Positions 1 to 8,924 are shown, numbered from the stretch's first letter. The stretch is DNA of 64,000 nt from DTPU01 sp963827855 (GCA_963827855.1 CAWHBY010000001.1:434001-498000), one strand, 5' to 3'. Numbers and translations: made by a program. The notes: generated from the letters alone by a model not told the origin.

Positions 1-1
1 A

Positions 2-1624
2 ATCTTCAACCAGGCCACCGGCTCCCCGGACTATGTCCACAACACGACCGTGAACCTTGGCGGGACCCTCGCCCAGTACGTAAGGCTGACCATTCAGAGC
101 AACTGGGGTACCCAGGTCCAATGTGGCCTCAGTGAGGTTCGGTTCTTCTACGTCCCGGTAAAGGCCTTTGCCCCACAGCCCGCGGTCGGAGCCACGGGTG
201 TGGCCCTGGACGCCACCCTGAACTGGCGGCCCGGCCGCGAGGCGGCCAGTCACCAGGTCTTCTTCGGCACAGACGCCAATGCCGTGACGGCCGGAACGGC
301 CTTCGTCCAGACTGTGACCGAGCACCAGCTCAGCTTGGCCAGTCTGTCACCGGAGTATGGCCGGACCTACTACTGGAAGATCGATGAGGTCAACGACGCG
401 GCGATGCCCAAGACCTGGGCTGGAGACCTCTGGAGCTTCTCGACGGTCGGCTATGGGGTGGTAGATGACTTTGAGTCGTATGACAACACCTGCAGCCGGA
501 TCTTCTTCAGTTGGATCGACGGGTACGGCCACAGCGGATCTACTGATTGCAGCGTGCCGCCGTCCCAGGGCAATGGGACGGGCTCGACGGTGGGCAACAT
601 CAATCCGCCGTTTGCGGAGCGGACGATCGTGAACTCGGGCAACCAGGCCATGCCGTTCTGGTACGACAACACCCGAGTGCCGTTCTATTCTGAGGCGGTG
701 CGGCAGTGGGACACGGCCCAGTCGTGGAAGGGCGGTGGAGCCAACACCCTGACGGTCTCCTTCAGAGGTGAGGCCCCGGGCTTCCTGGAATATGCCCCTG
801 GCAGCGTGGTGATGAACGGCATGGGTACGGACATCTGGGGCACCGTGGACCAGGGCCGGTTTGCGTACAGGCGTCTCAGTGGGGACGGATCGATCGTGGC
901 GAAGGTGGAGAGCCTGGCGAACACGAACGCATGGGCCAAGGTTGGGGTGATGATCCGTGAGAGTCCGGAGGCCGGCTCCACGTGGGCGTACATCCTGTAC
1001 GGAGGCACCAACGGGGTCCACTTTCAGGCGAGGCTGACAAGCAACGTGGCAGCAGTCAGTGATACGGCGATCACCCTTCCTGTAGACCAGACTGGGGCCC
1101 GGGCGCCGGTGTGGATCAAGCTGGAGCGCAAGGCCAACCAGTTCAGCGGGTCCTACTCGATGGACGGCAAGGTCTGGACTGCGATGGTATGGAATCCGCA
1201 GACGATCACGATGGCCAAGGACGTGTACATTGGCCTGGCAGTGACCAGCCACGCGGCCAACGTGGTCTGCGGGGCCAGGCTGTCAGGGGTCGCGACGACG
1301 GGCAACGTGACAGGGGCATGGGAATCTGCGGATCTAGGAGTGCCCCAGGTGGCGACAGGCAACACGCTGGAGGCATTGTACGTGGTGGTGCAGGATAGTG
1401 GGGGCAAGACGGCGGTGGTGGGCCATCCAGACCCTGCGGCCATAGCCAGCGGGTCGTGGGAGCAGTGGACCATTCCCTTCAGCCAGATCAGCGGCTTTGG
1501 GGTCAACGTGGGCTCCGTCAAAAGGTTGATGATCGGTGTAGGGGACAGGTCCTCTCCGAAGGCCGGTGGCACAGGCAAGCTGTACATCGACGACATACGC
1601 CTATCGCGGACGGCAACCCCTTGA
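2..1624 (+). CDS. 3' part of a secreted LamG/discoidin-type multi-domain protein (start outside window)
   Basis: The frame is already open at the first complete codon, so the start lies to the left of the window. What remains is the tail of a discoidin-like (F5/8 type C) module ending in LSEVRFFYVPVKAF, a fibronectin/Ig-like segment starting near LDATLNWRPGREA, a jelly-roll-like module introduced by VDDFESYDNTC, and a beta-rich end closing with GKLYIDDIRLSR. It matches the C-terminal half of the protein at 44058-47048 almost module for module, so the two are paralogues. Proteins of this build are abundant in Phycisphaerae and are presumed to be exported carbohydrate-binding or surface proteins. 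No catalytic motif was recognised, and the N-terminus cannot be judged. Confidence 0.85.
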   Translation: MFNQATGSPDYVHNTTVNLGGTLAQYVRLTIQSNWGTQVQCGLSEVRFFYVPVKAFAPQPAVGATGVALDATLNWRPGREAASHQVFFGTDANAVTAGTAFVQTVTEHQLSLASLSPEYGRTYYWKIDEVNDAAMPKTWAGDLWSFSTVGYGVVDDFESYDNTCSRIFFSWIDGYGHSGSTDCSVPPSQGNGTGSTVGNINPPFAERTIVNSGNQAMPFWYDNTRVPFYSEAVRQWDTAQSWKGGGANTLTVSFRGEAPGFLEYAPGSVVMNGMGTDIWGTVDQGRFAYRRLSGDGSIVAKVESLANTNAWAKVGVMIRESPEAGSTWAYILYGGTNGVHFQARLTSNVAAVSDTAITLPVDQTGARAPVWIKLERKANQFSGSYSMDGKVWTAMVWNPQTITMAKDVYIGLAVTSHAANVVCGARLSGVATTGNVTGAWESADLGVPQVATGNTLEALYVVVQDSGGKTAVVGHPDPAAIASGSWEQWTIPFSQISGFGVNVGSVKRLMIGVGDRSSPKAGGTGKLYIDDIRLSRTATP

Positions 1625-1835
1625 TCTGGCGCAGAGCACGACATACACGGGCGCCTGCATGTAGGGATAATGACCGTGGCCCACGTCCTGGTGGCGTGGG
1701 CCATGGTTGTCCAGGGGGATGCAGCATGGACGCAAACGCAATCGTCGCACTGTTGGCTGTCTTCACACGACCGGCATGAACCCGGAACTTCTGTCCGGTG
1801 GCGTGCCGAGGTTCTCGACAAAGGAGATCGACGCC

Positions 1836-3824
1836 ATGCGAACAAGACACATCAAGACGGCCATTGCCGTTGCCGGGATTGCCCTATGCCTGCCTGGGCC
1901 GAGCCTTGCCCAGCCGCAGGGCCAGCCGCGGGGACAGGGTGAGAGGCGATCCGCGACAAGACGGACACAACGAGTGGTCCCCATGAAGGAGGTGCAGGTG
2001 GCCAGCCCTGACGGTCAGGTCAGGTTCACCCTGGGATCGAATCCAGAGTGGCTGACTTACACGGTGACGCTGGGAGCCACGCCTGTGATCGAGCCGTCCT
2101 CGCTGGACATGAGGATGGATGGCTATCTTCTCTCCTCAGGGGTCCTCTTCAATGGCCTGGATCGTTCTGAGGTCAACGAGACCTATCCCTGGCACGGCGT
2201 GCACAGTACGGCCGTTAACCGCTGCAACGGTGCCAAGGTGTCGCTGACGCACGACCTGAGCCAGACCCGTTATGTCCTGGAGATCCGGGCCTTCAACGAC
2301 GGTGTCGCATATCGCCACGTCATTGCGGGTGACAGCAGTGCCATGCGAGTACCTGACGAGTACTCCACCTTCATCCTCCCCACGGGCTCCACGGTCTGGT
2401 ACCACGACCTCGACGGCCACTATGAGGCAGAGTATGACCAGCAGGACATCTCGCAGGTCAAGGCAGGCCAGTGGGCAGGACCTCCTCTGACCTTTCAACT
2501 GCCGGGCGATGCAGGCTATGGTTCAATCACAGAGGCATGCCAGGTGAACTATGCGGGCATGGCCCTGGAGTGCGACGGCAGGCGGGGCTGGGTCACGGGC
2601 CTGGGACATCGCCATCCCATCAGCTATCCGTTTGAGCTCCGTTACGGCCGTGATGAGGGCAAGCGACTTGCGTCGCCCGCTGCCGTCCAGGGTCCCATCA
2701 CTACGCCCTGGCGCGTAGTGCTCGCAGCCCGCGACCTCAACGGCCTGGTCAATGCCGACATCCTGGCCAACCTGTGCCCGCCTGCAGACCTGGGCCTGTT
2801 TCCACAGGGCATGAAGACCCCCTGGTGCGAGCCCGGCCTGTGTGTGTGGAACTACGTGGATCGCAACTACCCCAAAGGCAGCGGCAGCAACTCCCTGGAG
2901 AACATGAGACGATTCTCCGAAATGGCAGGCGAGATCGGGGCCAGGTACCACATCCTGGAGGGCTTTGCCTACAACTGGTCCGACGACCAGATACGCCAGT
3001 TCGTCGACTACTCCAGGCAGCAGGGGGTCCGTGTCCTGTTCTGGAGGCACAGCAAGGACCTTCGCACAGCAGAGGCACAGGATGCCTTCTTCAGGCGACT
3101 GCACGACCTGGGTGTGGCGGGCGCCAAGATCGACTTCTTTGATCACGAGGCCAAGGAGTTGGTGGACCTCTACGAGACCCTCATCAATAAGGCGGCACAA
3201 CACCAGCTTGTGATCGACTTTCACGGCGCAAACAAGCCATCAGGCATGTTGCGGACGTATCCCAACGAGATGATCCGTGAGGGCGTCCGTGGCATGGAGT
3301 CGAGCGGCCTGCGGCAACGGGCCCGCCATGAGACGATCCTGCCCTTTGCCCGGTACCTGGCAGGCCCCTGTGACTACACGACCATGATCTTCACTGAGCG
3401 GAGGCGAGACTCCTCTTGGGCGCACCAGATCGCGTGTCTGGCCACGTTCCAGAGCCCCATGCTCACGATCGCGGCGCATCCTCAGAGCATCCTCGACAAT
3501 CCCGCCCTGGACGTGATCAAGGACATCAAACCGGTTTGGGACGAGACGATCGTGATGCCCGAATCCCGGATTGGCGAGCTGTCGATCCTGGCGCGGCGGA
3601 GCGGCGACACCTGGATGCTTGCAGTCATGGGCGTGGGGCCGGCCAGGACCATCCAGGTGCCCCTGACGTTCCTGGGCCAAGGCCCGTACAAGGCCTCCCT
3701 GGTCAGTGACAACAAGGAGAACTCGGGTGCAGTGGCCCTCGAAGAAAAGACAATGCAGCGAGGCGACACCCTCACCATAGAAATGGTCAGCGGTGGCGGA
3801 TTTGTAGGCCGCTTCACGAGATAG
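1836..3824 (+). CDS. Secreted glycoside hydrolase family 97 (alpha-galactosidase/alpha-glucosidase type)
   Basis: Start chosen at ATG 1836, behind AAGGAGA, because it begins a clear signal peptide (MRTRHIKTAIAVAGIALCLP, then an SLAQ cleavage region); upstream in-frame starts would bury it. The 662-residue protein has the GH97 N-terminal beta-sandwich (VASPDGQVRFTL near residue 55) followed by the barrel with GAKIDFFDH and VIDFHGANKPSGMLRTYPNE. Asp433 (KIDF) and Glu482 (REGVRG) sit where the nucleophile and acid/base lie in retaining GH97 galactosidases; the retaining assignment is inferred from that spacing. It probably releases alpha-linked galactose or glucose from oligosaccharides outside the cytoplasm. 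It lies 53 bases upstream of the PL6-GH105 gene in the same direction and is likely co-transcribed with it. Confidence 0.88.
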   Translation: MRTRHIKTAIAVAGIALCLPGPSLAQPQGQPRGQGERRSATRRTQRVVPMKEVQVASPDGQVRFTLGSNPEWLTYTVTLGATPVIEPSSLDMRMDGYLLSSGVLFNGLDRSEVNETYPWHGVHSTAVNRCNGAKVSLTHDLSQTRYVLEIRAFNDGVAYRHVIAGDSSAMRVPDEYSTFILPTGSTVWYHDLDGHYEAEYDQQDISQVKAGQWAGPPLTFQLPGDAGYGSITEACQVNYAGMALECDGRRGWVTGLGHRHPISYPFELRYGRDEGKRLASPAAVQGPITTPWRVVLAARDLNGLVNADILANLCPPADLGLFPQGMKTPWCEPGLCVWNYVDRNYPKGSGSNSLENMRRFSEMAGEIGARYHILEGFAYNWSDDQIRQFVDYSRQQGVRVLFWRHSKDLRTAEAQDAFFRRLHDLGVAGAKIDFFDHEAKELVDLYETLINKAAQHQLVIDFHGANKPSGMLRTYPNEMIREGVRGMESSGLRQRARHETILPFARYLAGPCDYTTMIFTERRRDSSWAHQIACLATFQSPMLTIAAHPQSILDNPALDVIKDIKPVWDETIVMPESRIGELSILARRSGDTWMLAVMGVGPARTIQVPLTFLGQGPYKASLVSDNKENSGAVALEEKTMQRGDTLTIEMVSGGGFVGRFTR

Positions 3825-3877
3825 GGACAACCGCCGTGACTCCCCCCATGCACGAACATCGAAAGGGAGACCAAATC

Positions 3878-6661
3878 ATGCGGGTCAGGAATCGAGTGGT
3901 CATCATTGTGGGCTTCTCTGTGATATGCCGTCTGGCGGAGGCGCAGCCCACGGCCGTACCCGGCAGGGCCGCGGCGTCCCTTCGCACGATTGCCGTGGCG
4001 AGCGACAAGGAACTGGCCACCGCGATTGCGCAGGTGCGGCCTGGCGATGAGATCGTGATCCAGGATGGCTCGTACCGCGATTGGGATATCCCAGTGGCCG
4101 GCTCCGGGACCGCCTCGGATCCCATCTCGATTCGTGCCCAGACACCGGGCCGTGTCGTCTTGTCCGGCAATTCCCGCATGAGCATAGGTGGCGACTACGT
4201 CACGGTGAGCGGCCTTTGCTTCAGGGATGGCCGGACCACGGGGGAGATCTGGCGACTGTCAGGCTCCCATGGACGCATCACCGACTGCGCCTTGATGAAC
4301 TACAAGGATGGCGGGCACAAGTGGATCCGGATCGAGATCAGCCAGGACAATCGGCTTGACCACAACGCGATCCTGGGCAAGACCGAGACGGACGTGACCC
4401 TCCAGATCGACGTCTCGCCGTCGGAACGGATGAACCACCACCGGATCGACCACAACTACTTCGGCTGCCGCCCGAGGGGCAGTGGCAACGGCTGGGAGAC
4501 CATCCGAAATGGTTACAGCCACCAGCAGAACAACCCGGCGTACAATCTCTTTGAGTGCAACCTGTTTCATGAATGCGATGGCGAAAACGAGATCATCTCC
4601 AGTAAAAGCTCGCACAATACCTATCGCTACAACACCTTCCGTAACTGCGCCGGCGAGTTGACCCTACGCCACGGCAAGTTCAACCTGGTGCACGGCAATT
4701 GCTTCTTCGGTGGCGGCAAGCAAGGCTCCGCGGGTATTCGCATCATCGGCGAAGGCCATCGGGTGGTGAACAACTACGTCGAGAACACGTACGGCATCGG
4801 CGTACAGATCTACGAGGGCGAGGACGATGCGCAGGCCACGGGGTATCAGGCGGCCAACGATGTCCTGGTCGCCTTCAACACGATCGTTCGCAGCGGTGGA
4901 GATGGGATCCATGTGAAGGACTACCCGCGGACGCCAAAAAATGTGGTCATCGCGAACAATCTCATCATCGGCGTCACCAAGGCCATTTCCGATCTCTCTG
5001 ATACGCAATTGGCCGAGAGCTATTCGCTCCACGGCAACATCGCCTGTGACAGCGGGATGGGAATCACCGTTCCTGAGACGGCCTTCAGGACTGTCGATTC
5101 AGAATGGATGCGCGATTCTTATGGCGTTCTGCGTCCGCGCAGCGATAGCCCCGTCATCGGCGTAGCGGCGACCGGATATATGGACTTCGGATTCAACGTT
5201 GATACTGACCTCGACGGACAGACTCGTCCTGGCGGCAAGAAGGACGTGGGAGCCGACCAGGTCAACGGCGATGGAAGGGCCATCAGTCGTCCGCTGGACG
5301 TGAACGACGTCGGTGGCCTCATAGGGCCGTCCTGGATGAAGAGCAGCGCGACCCGGCAGTCTTCAACGGCCGAGACCAAGGCTGCGGGTCAGCCTGTGTC
5401 CCCGAATGCCCCGGGTGGAGGTGACCCTGTGGTTACGGATGCGGCTGCCGCATCGGCTGACCCAAATGCGCGTCTCGACTACGCACCGGGCAAGGCCCCG
5501 AGATTCTGGTCCATAGCCACCGCAGAGACGATCATGGCCCGCTGGCCGGAGTATAGCCGGGCCTATCACGCCTCATGGACCTATGTCCACGGCTACACCC
5601 TCTATGGCTTTGAGATGTTGTATCGGGCCACTGGCGATCAGCGGTACTATGACTTCATCAAGCGGTACATCGACAAGCACATCGACCCGAACGGAGAATT
5701 CAGGGTCGTGGCAGACGGCCGCGGCCGCGAGCGAGCGACCGGTTTCGGTAACCAGGACAACATGATGACGGGCAACACCCTGGTCATGCTCTACGAGTAC
5801 ACCAAGGACGAACGCTACAAGAAAGCGGCCACCCCCATCCGCCGCGCGTTGGACGGCTACCCTCGTAACAGCAACGGCGGCCTTTGGCATGCCCGCACCA
5901 TGAATGGCCAATGGTGGATCGACGGCATCTTCATGAGCCAGATGTTCCTGACCCGCTATGGCAGGTCCATAGGCGATGCCCAGTACTGCTGGGACGAGGC
6001 CACGCTTCAACTCGGCGCCTATGCTCTCGCTGCCCAGCGTGATGGTACAGGACTCTACGTCCACGGCGTCTATGAGGCAGGGCACGGCGGCAAGCCCGCA
6101 AGGTGGGCAGATCCCAACGGTGGGCTATCCCAAGAGGTCTGGAGCGAAGGCCTCGGCTGGTACGCCCTGGTCCTGGTCGAGACACTGGTGAACCTCCCCA
6201 AGGATCATGCCAGGCGCCCGGAGATGGAGGACATATTCCGCCGTCTGGCCGCGGGTCTCAGACGCACGCAGGATGCCAAAAGCGGCAGGTGGTTCCAGGT
6301 CGTGGACAAAGGCGACCGGCCTGACAACTGGACCGACACCTCCGGCAGTGCCATGTTCACCTATGCCACAGCCAAGGGAATCGAGATTGGCCTGATCGAC
6401 AAGGCCGAGTACGCCTCCGTTGTGGAGCGAGGCTACAAGGGGATCGCCGAGAATGCCAGGGTCAACGACAAGGGCCTGGTGGACGTCTATAGTGCATGCG
6501 ACGGCCTCGGCGTCCAGACGAGCTATCAGCGGTACATCAACTACCGGAGATCGATCAATGCCAAGGAGGCAGTTGCGGGCTTCCTGTGGGCCACTGCCAT
6601 GGTTGAAAGGCCCGATCTGGAGAGGTTGGCAAGGCTGCAGGGTAGGGAGGACAACAGGTGA
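3878..6661 (+). CDS. Two-domain PL6 polysaccharide lyase fused to a GH105/GH88-type unsaturated glycuronyl hydrolase
   Basis: ATG 3878 follows GAAAGGGAGA and opens a signal peptide (MRVRNRVVIIVGFSVICRLA); an upstream in-frame GTG at 3836 gives no signal sequence. Residues about 25-450 form a parallel beta-helix of the chondroitinase-B/alginate-lyase family PL6, with the catalytic pair Lys243 (EIISSKSSHNT) and Arg264 (LTLRHGK), 21 residues apart as in chondroitinase B. After a Pro/Ala-rich linker, residues about 540-920 form an (alpha/alpha)6 barrel of GH105/GH88 type, with Asp627 in NQDNMMTG and Asp682 in WWIDGIFM as likely catalytic residues. A lyase produces unsaturated uronyl ends and a GH105/GH88 enzyme removes them, so the fusion links two consecutive steps. 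The polymer is not identified; alginate, chondroitin or a pectic glycan are possible. Confidence 0.85.
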   Translation: MRVRNRVVIIVGFSVICRLAEAQPTAVPGRAAASLRTIAVASDKELATAIAQVRPGDEIVIQDGSYRDWDIPVAGSGTASDPISIRAQTPGRVVLSGNSRMSIGGDYVTVSGLCFRDGRTTGEIWRLSGSHGRITDCALMNYKDGGHKWIRIEISQDNRLDHNAILGKTETDVTLQIDVSPSERMNHHRIDHNYFGCRPRGSGNGWETIRNGYSHQQNNPAYNLFECNLFHECDGENEIISSKSSHNTYRYNTFRNCAGELTLRHGKFNLVHGNCFFGGGKQGSAGIRIIGEGHRVVNNYVENTYGIGVQIYEGEDDAQATGYQAANDVLVAFNTIVRSGGDGIHVKDYPRTPKNVVIANNLIIGVTKAISDLSDTQLAESYSLHGNIACDSGMGITVPETAFRTVDSEWMRDSYGVLRPRSDSPVIGVAATGYMDFGFNVDTDLDGQTRPGGKKDVGADQVNGDGRAISRPLDVNDVGGLIGPSWMKSSATRQSSTAETKAAGQPVSPNAPGGGDPVVTDAAAASADPNARLDYAPGKAPRFWSIATAETIMARWPEYSRAYHASWTYVHGYTLYGFEMLYRATGDQRYYDFIKRYIDKHIDPNGEFRVVADGRGRERATGFGNQDNMMTGNTLVMLYEYTKDERYKKAATPIRRALDGYPRNSNGGLWHARTMNGQWWIDGIFMSQMFLTRYGRSIGDAQYCWDEATLQLGAYALAAQRDGTGLYVHGVYEAGHGGKPARWADPNGGLSQEVWSEGLGWYALVLVETLVNLPKDHARRPEMEDIFRRLAAGLRRTQDAKSGRWFQVVDKGDRPDNWTDTSGSAMFTYATAKGIEIGLIDKAEYASVVERGYKGIAENARVNDKGLVDVYSACDGLGVQTSYQRYINYRRSINAKEAVAGFLWATAMVERPDLERLARLQGREDNR

Positions 6662-6797
6662 TGAGGACTCGGTGGTTCACGCGAAGAAGGTCCTGCCCTG
6701 CTCCATCCCACGTGTGAAGGTGGCAGGTCGATACGTTGACGAAAGACGCTTGAAATCAGATGGAAGACGAAGGTCGACGAACTACCGGAGGGCCGAA

Positions 6798-6818
6798 TGG
6801 GCGATGCAGGACTCGAAC
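6798..6818. repeat. attL core: 21-bp copy of the tRNA-Val 3' end
   Basis: Identical to 13355-13375. The shared core includes GGGCGATGCAGGACTCGAAC, the antisense of the tRNA T-arm and 3' acceptor strand. No tRNA body is attached here, so this is the copy displaced by integration. Confidence 0.93.
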
Positions 6819-7025
6819 ACTCCCCATTCCTGCGACAAAAACGCCGATTCGCAGCCTGATGGACAACAAAACGTACAACACCGTGTGGAGAAAGGGCTCC
6901 CAGACCTCGCCGAATCCGAGCCTGACCCGGCCCGAGTCAAGGCGGACCTACTGAGACTCCCAGCCGAGATCCGCGACGCGATCTGCCGCGAAGTCCTGGC
7001 CGGAGCGGAGGCCGCCCCCCGATGA
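6804..7025 (+). CDS. Displaced 3' end of the element's integrase gene (C-terminal 68 codons)
   Basis: An open frame runs from ATG 6804, inside the attL core, to TGA 7023-7025. The first five codons (MQDSN) coincide with codons 427-431 of the integrase at 12083-13417 in the same phase, so joining the ends in a circle would extend that integrase by 68 residues ending LPAEIRDAICREVLAGAEA, a plausible amphipathic helix. The stop overlaps the next start as ATGA at 7022-7025, which supports this being true coding sequence. In the integrated state it may be silent or give a 73-residue peptide. I recall similar helical tails at the C-termini of planctomycete integrases, but this was not searched. Confidence 0.7.
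   Translation: MQDSNTPHSCDKNADSQPDGQQNVQHRVEKGLPDLAESEPDPARVKADLLRLPAEIRDAICREVLAGAEAAPR
6860..6879. repeat. Left copy of a 20-bp repeat, candidate integrase arm-binding site
   Basis: TGGACAACAAAACGTACAAC is repeated exactly at 13214-13233 in the same orientation. It lies 41 bp inside the left core. It falls in a different reading frame here (DGQQNVQ) from the right copy (WTTKRTT), so conservation is at DNA level. Confidence 0.65.
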
Positions 7026-7159
7026 ACGCAAACGAGTCAGCAACGGCACGGCCTATGCAGCAGGCAGGCCAAGGACAGGCGATCGACTCCCCGGACGGCC
7101 CACAACCGGGGCCGGAGGAAGTGACAATCCTGGGGCAGGCCACGCGACCACCGACGTAG
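7022..7159 (+). CDS. Hypothetical 45-residue protein
   Basis: Starts with ATG overlapping the stop of the preceding frame (ATGA) and ends at TAG 7157-7159. The product is short, rich in Gln, Pro and Gly (for example QQAGQGQAIDSPDGPQPGP) and probably unstructured. No family recognised. The coupling overlap and the position between the displaced integrase tail and the TerS-like gene are the only support; it could be a fortuitous open frame. Confidence 0.35.
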   Translation: MNANESATARPMQQAGQGQAIDSPDGPQPGPEEVTILGQATRPPT

Positions 7160-7196
7160 GCGGCCCGGACAGTCACACACGGAAGGCAGGTTGACC

Positions 7197-7760
7197 ATGG
7201 ATAAAGAGATCCACACAGAAGACGGGCGGGGTATCCGCCTCACGCGGTCGGCTGCGAGGCGGGCGAGGTTGCTTGATCTGCTTCCAGACCACGATTGGTC
7301 GATCGCAAGAGCGGGCAAGGCGGCGGGATACTCGGAAGCTTACGCAAGCACCCACCTGGCCCGCATCCTGGAGCGGGATCGCGAGTTCTGCAACGCCGTA
7401 CTCGACAGGCGAAAGGCCCTTGAGGCAACCACGGGCGACCTACGGGCCAAGGTCGAACGTCGTCTCACGCGGATCATCGATGAGGGGACCAACGTCGAAG
7501 CAGCAAGAGCCGCAGAGGTCTTGGGGCGCATGTGCGGGTGGATGAGCGAAAAACGGATCATTGAAACAGATGCACGCCTGGCCGAGTTGTCAGAGGCTGA
7601 GGCGGAGGAGGCCAGGCGGCTGGCCGGGCTGCGGTTCGCAACCCTGGACCCTGCCTTGCCTCCGCCAGAGCAACCGGCAGTGTTTGAGCCAGCCGGGGAC
7701 GGACTGGAGCCGCCCAACGATCCAGCCGCGGAGCCAGAGCCGGCAGGGGTGAAACCATGA
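7197..7760 (+). CDS. Terminase small subunit-like DNA-binding protein
   Basis: ATG 7197 lies 10 bases after GGAAGG; the in-frame TTG at 7191 is less likely. The 187-residue product has a helix-turn-helix region at about residues 25-60 containing AGKAAGYSEAYASTHLARIL, the AAGYS pattern typical of small terminase subunits, followed by a long helical segment (EATTGDLRAKVERRLTRII) and an acidic, Pro-rich tail (QPAVFEPAGDGLEPP). Phage TerS proteins recognise pac or cos DNA for packaging, and phage satellites carry their own TerS to redirect packaging. No large terminase or structural gene is nearby, which fits the satellite role, but a plain regulatory HTH function is an alternative. The end overlaps the next gene by ATGA. 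Confidence 0.6.
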   Translation: MDKEIHTEDGRGIRLTRSAARRARLLDLLPDHDWSIARAGKAAGYSEAYASTHLARILERDREFCNAVLDRRKALEATTGDLRAKVERRLTRIIDEGTNVEAARAAEVLGRMCGWMSEKRIIETDARLAELSEAEAEEARRLAGLRFATLDPALPPPEQPAVFEPAGDGLEPPNDPAAEPEPAGVKP

Positions 7761-8095
7761 TGCGTACGGCCCACGTCGCAGACTTGGAGGCACGCCTTGC
7801 CAGAGCACGCAGAGCACAGGCGGAGCAGCAAGCCAGCAGCATGCAGGACATGGGCGGCAGTACACGACAGCCAGCCGTCGCGTCAGCATCAGGGCAGGGC
7901 GGACACGTCGATCGACCCTCCCCTGTGTGGGAGACCCCCCCCATGACCCCCCAAGCCGAGGCGAGCGACCGTTCCCCAGTCCCCCGAAGAATTTCTGGGT
8001 TTTTGGAAAAAGAGGACCTCTGCTATCGGGTATTTGGCGATGACTGCAAGCTGCCGTGCGGCCGAACGGCCTGCTTGCTGCAACACTGTACATAG
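7757..8095 (+). CDS. Hypothetical 112-residue protein with N-terminal coiled coil
   Basis: Begins as ATGA overlapping the stop of the TerS-like gene, suggesting translational coupling. The first 35 residues are an Ala/Arg-rich helix (HVADLEARLARARRAQAEQQ); the middle is Pro/Ser-rich and disordered; the end carries several cysteines (DDCKLPCGRTACLLQHC). No known domain recognised. Its role may be linked to the TerS-like protein it follows. Confidence 0.45.
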   Translation: MMRTAHVADLEARLARARRAQAEQQASSMQDMGGSTRQPAVASASGQGGHVDRPSPVWETPPMTPQAEASDRSPVPRRISGFLEKEDLCYRVFGDDCKLPCGRTACLLQHCT

Positions 8096-8477
8096 GGCCT
8101 CCGAGGAGGTTCAGGTGTGGACAAGAACCCCGGATCAGGACACAAGAAGGGGACCCTGAGAACTTCATGTGGCAAGGTAGCCCCAACCAGAGGCCCGGAG
8201 ACTCACTCCTCAACAGGACATGCGTCGGGCATGAGAGGCCGTTGGCAGGGAAGGCACGGGAACATGGCCACCGAAGACAGTCTGGTTCGACAAGGTGTTG
8301 GTATAACTTGACTTACGGCTGTCGCTGGGTTCAAAGGAGTGTCAGGTTTCCTCAGTAATTCGTGAGTGGCAGGTAAGGTCTTGTAGGCGTACGGCCGAGG
8401 ATCTACTTGCAGCAGAGGCGGGCGGTAGCTGGAATGACCGAATGCCGGCACACAATTCTGCAAGGGAGATTTGGACT
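8096..8477. other. 382-bp non-coding stretch inside the element
   Basis: Open frames here (for example 8056-8358) lack credible starts and protein character. The segment has lower GC than the flanking genes and contains GGTATAAC at about 8299 and TTGACT near 8309, but no well-spaced promoter pair. I see no RNA gene or long repeat in it. Confidence 0.4.
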
Positions 8478-8861
8478 ATGAACGCGCCAGAGGGCCGAAG
8501 TCACCACATCTGGTATGGGCTGCTCATTCTTGTCCATTGGCTACTCATCGTTGGAGTCATTTGGGTTTTGTGGAGACACGGAAGAGGAAGATACGAGTTG
8601 GCTGTAAGCGGCGATCGCATTCTGGTACTCGACACGAGGACTAGTGACCTCTGGGAGCGGTGGGGATCGAATCTGTACTTGGGGACAAATGAACATCCCC
8701 AGCGAGAGTATGTCCAGCGTCAGCAGTCTATTCAGCTCAGGCCACCAGTGAGAACCACGACAAGCACTCCCGGACAGATCGCCGACAAGCCCAATGGGCC
8801 AACGAGGGCTTTCGATGAGATCTGGAATGAAACCAATGACGTGGGCAAAACTGCGGACTGA
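8478..8861 (+). CDS. Small one-pass membrane protein, element cargo
   Basis: ATG 8478 follows AAGGGAG at 8462-8468. The 127-residue product has a short hydrophilic N-terminus, one strong membrane segment at about residues 10-32 (HIWYGLLILVHWLLIVGVIW), and an outer or inner domain with RYELAVSGDRILVLDTRTSD, a pattern seen in small bacterial proteins that present an LDT-x-TG/D-x-W motif. The remainder is polar. Function unknown. Its base composition is less GC-rich than its neighbours, as expected for cargo. Surface exclusion or host-membrane interaction are possibilities only by analogy with other mobile elements. Confidence 0.55.
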   Translation: MNAPEGRSHHIWYGLLILVHWLLIVGVIWVLWRHGRGRYELAVSGDRILVLDTRTSDLWERWGSNLYLGTNEHPQREYVQRQQSIQLRPPVRTTTSTPGQIADKPNGPTRAFDEIWNETNDVGKTAD

Positions 8862-8878
8862 CAACCGGCCACAGCGGC

Positions 8879-8907
8879 TTGGCACTGGAATGAGGTTCTG
8901 ATAGACT
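8879..8907 (+). promoter_or_regulatory. Sigma-70-like promoter for the element's replication operon
   Basis: TTGGCA at 8879-8884 and TAGACT at 8902-8907 are separated by 17 bp. The predicted start, near 8914, gives a leader of about 80 nucleotides ahead of the HTH gene at 8994. Confidence 0.5.
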
Positions 8908-8924
8908 GAGATTGATTGAGTACG

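Noticed and set aside
8056..8358. Possible 100-codon gene in the element
   Set aside because: No ribosome-binding site, starts inside the previous gene, and composition is not protein-like.
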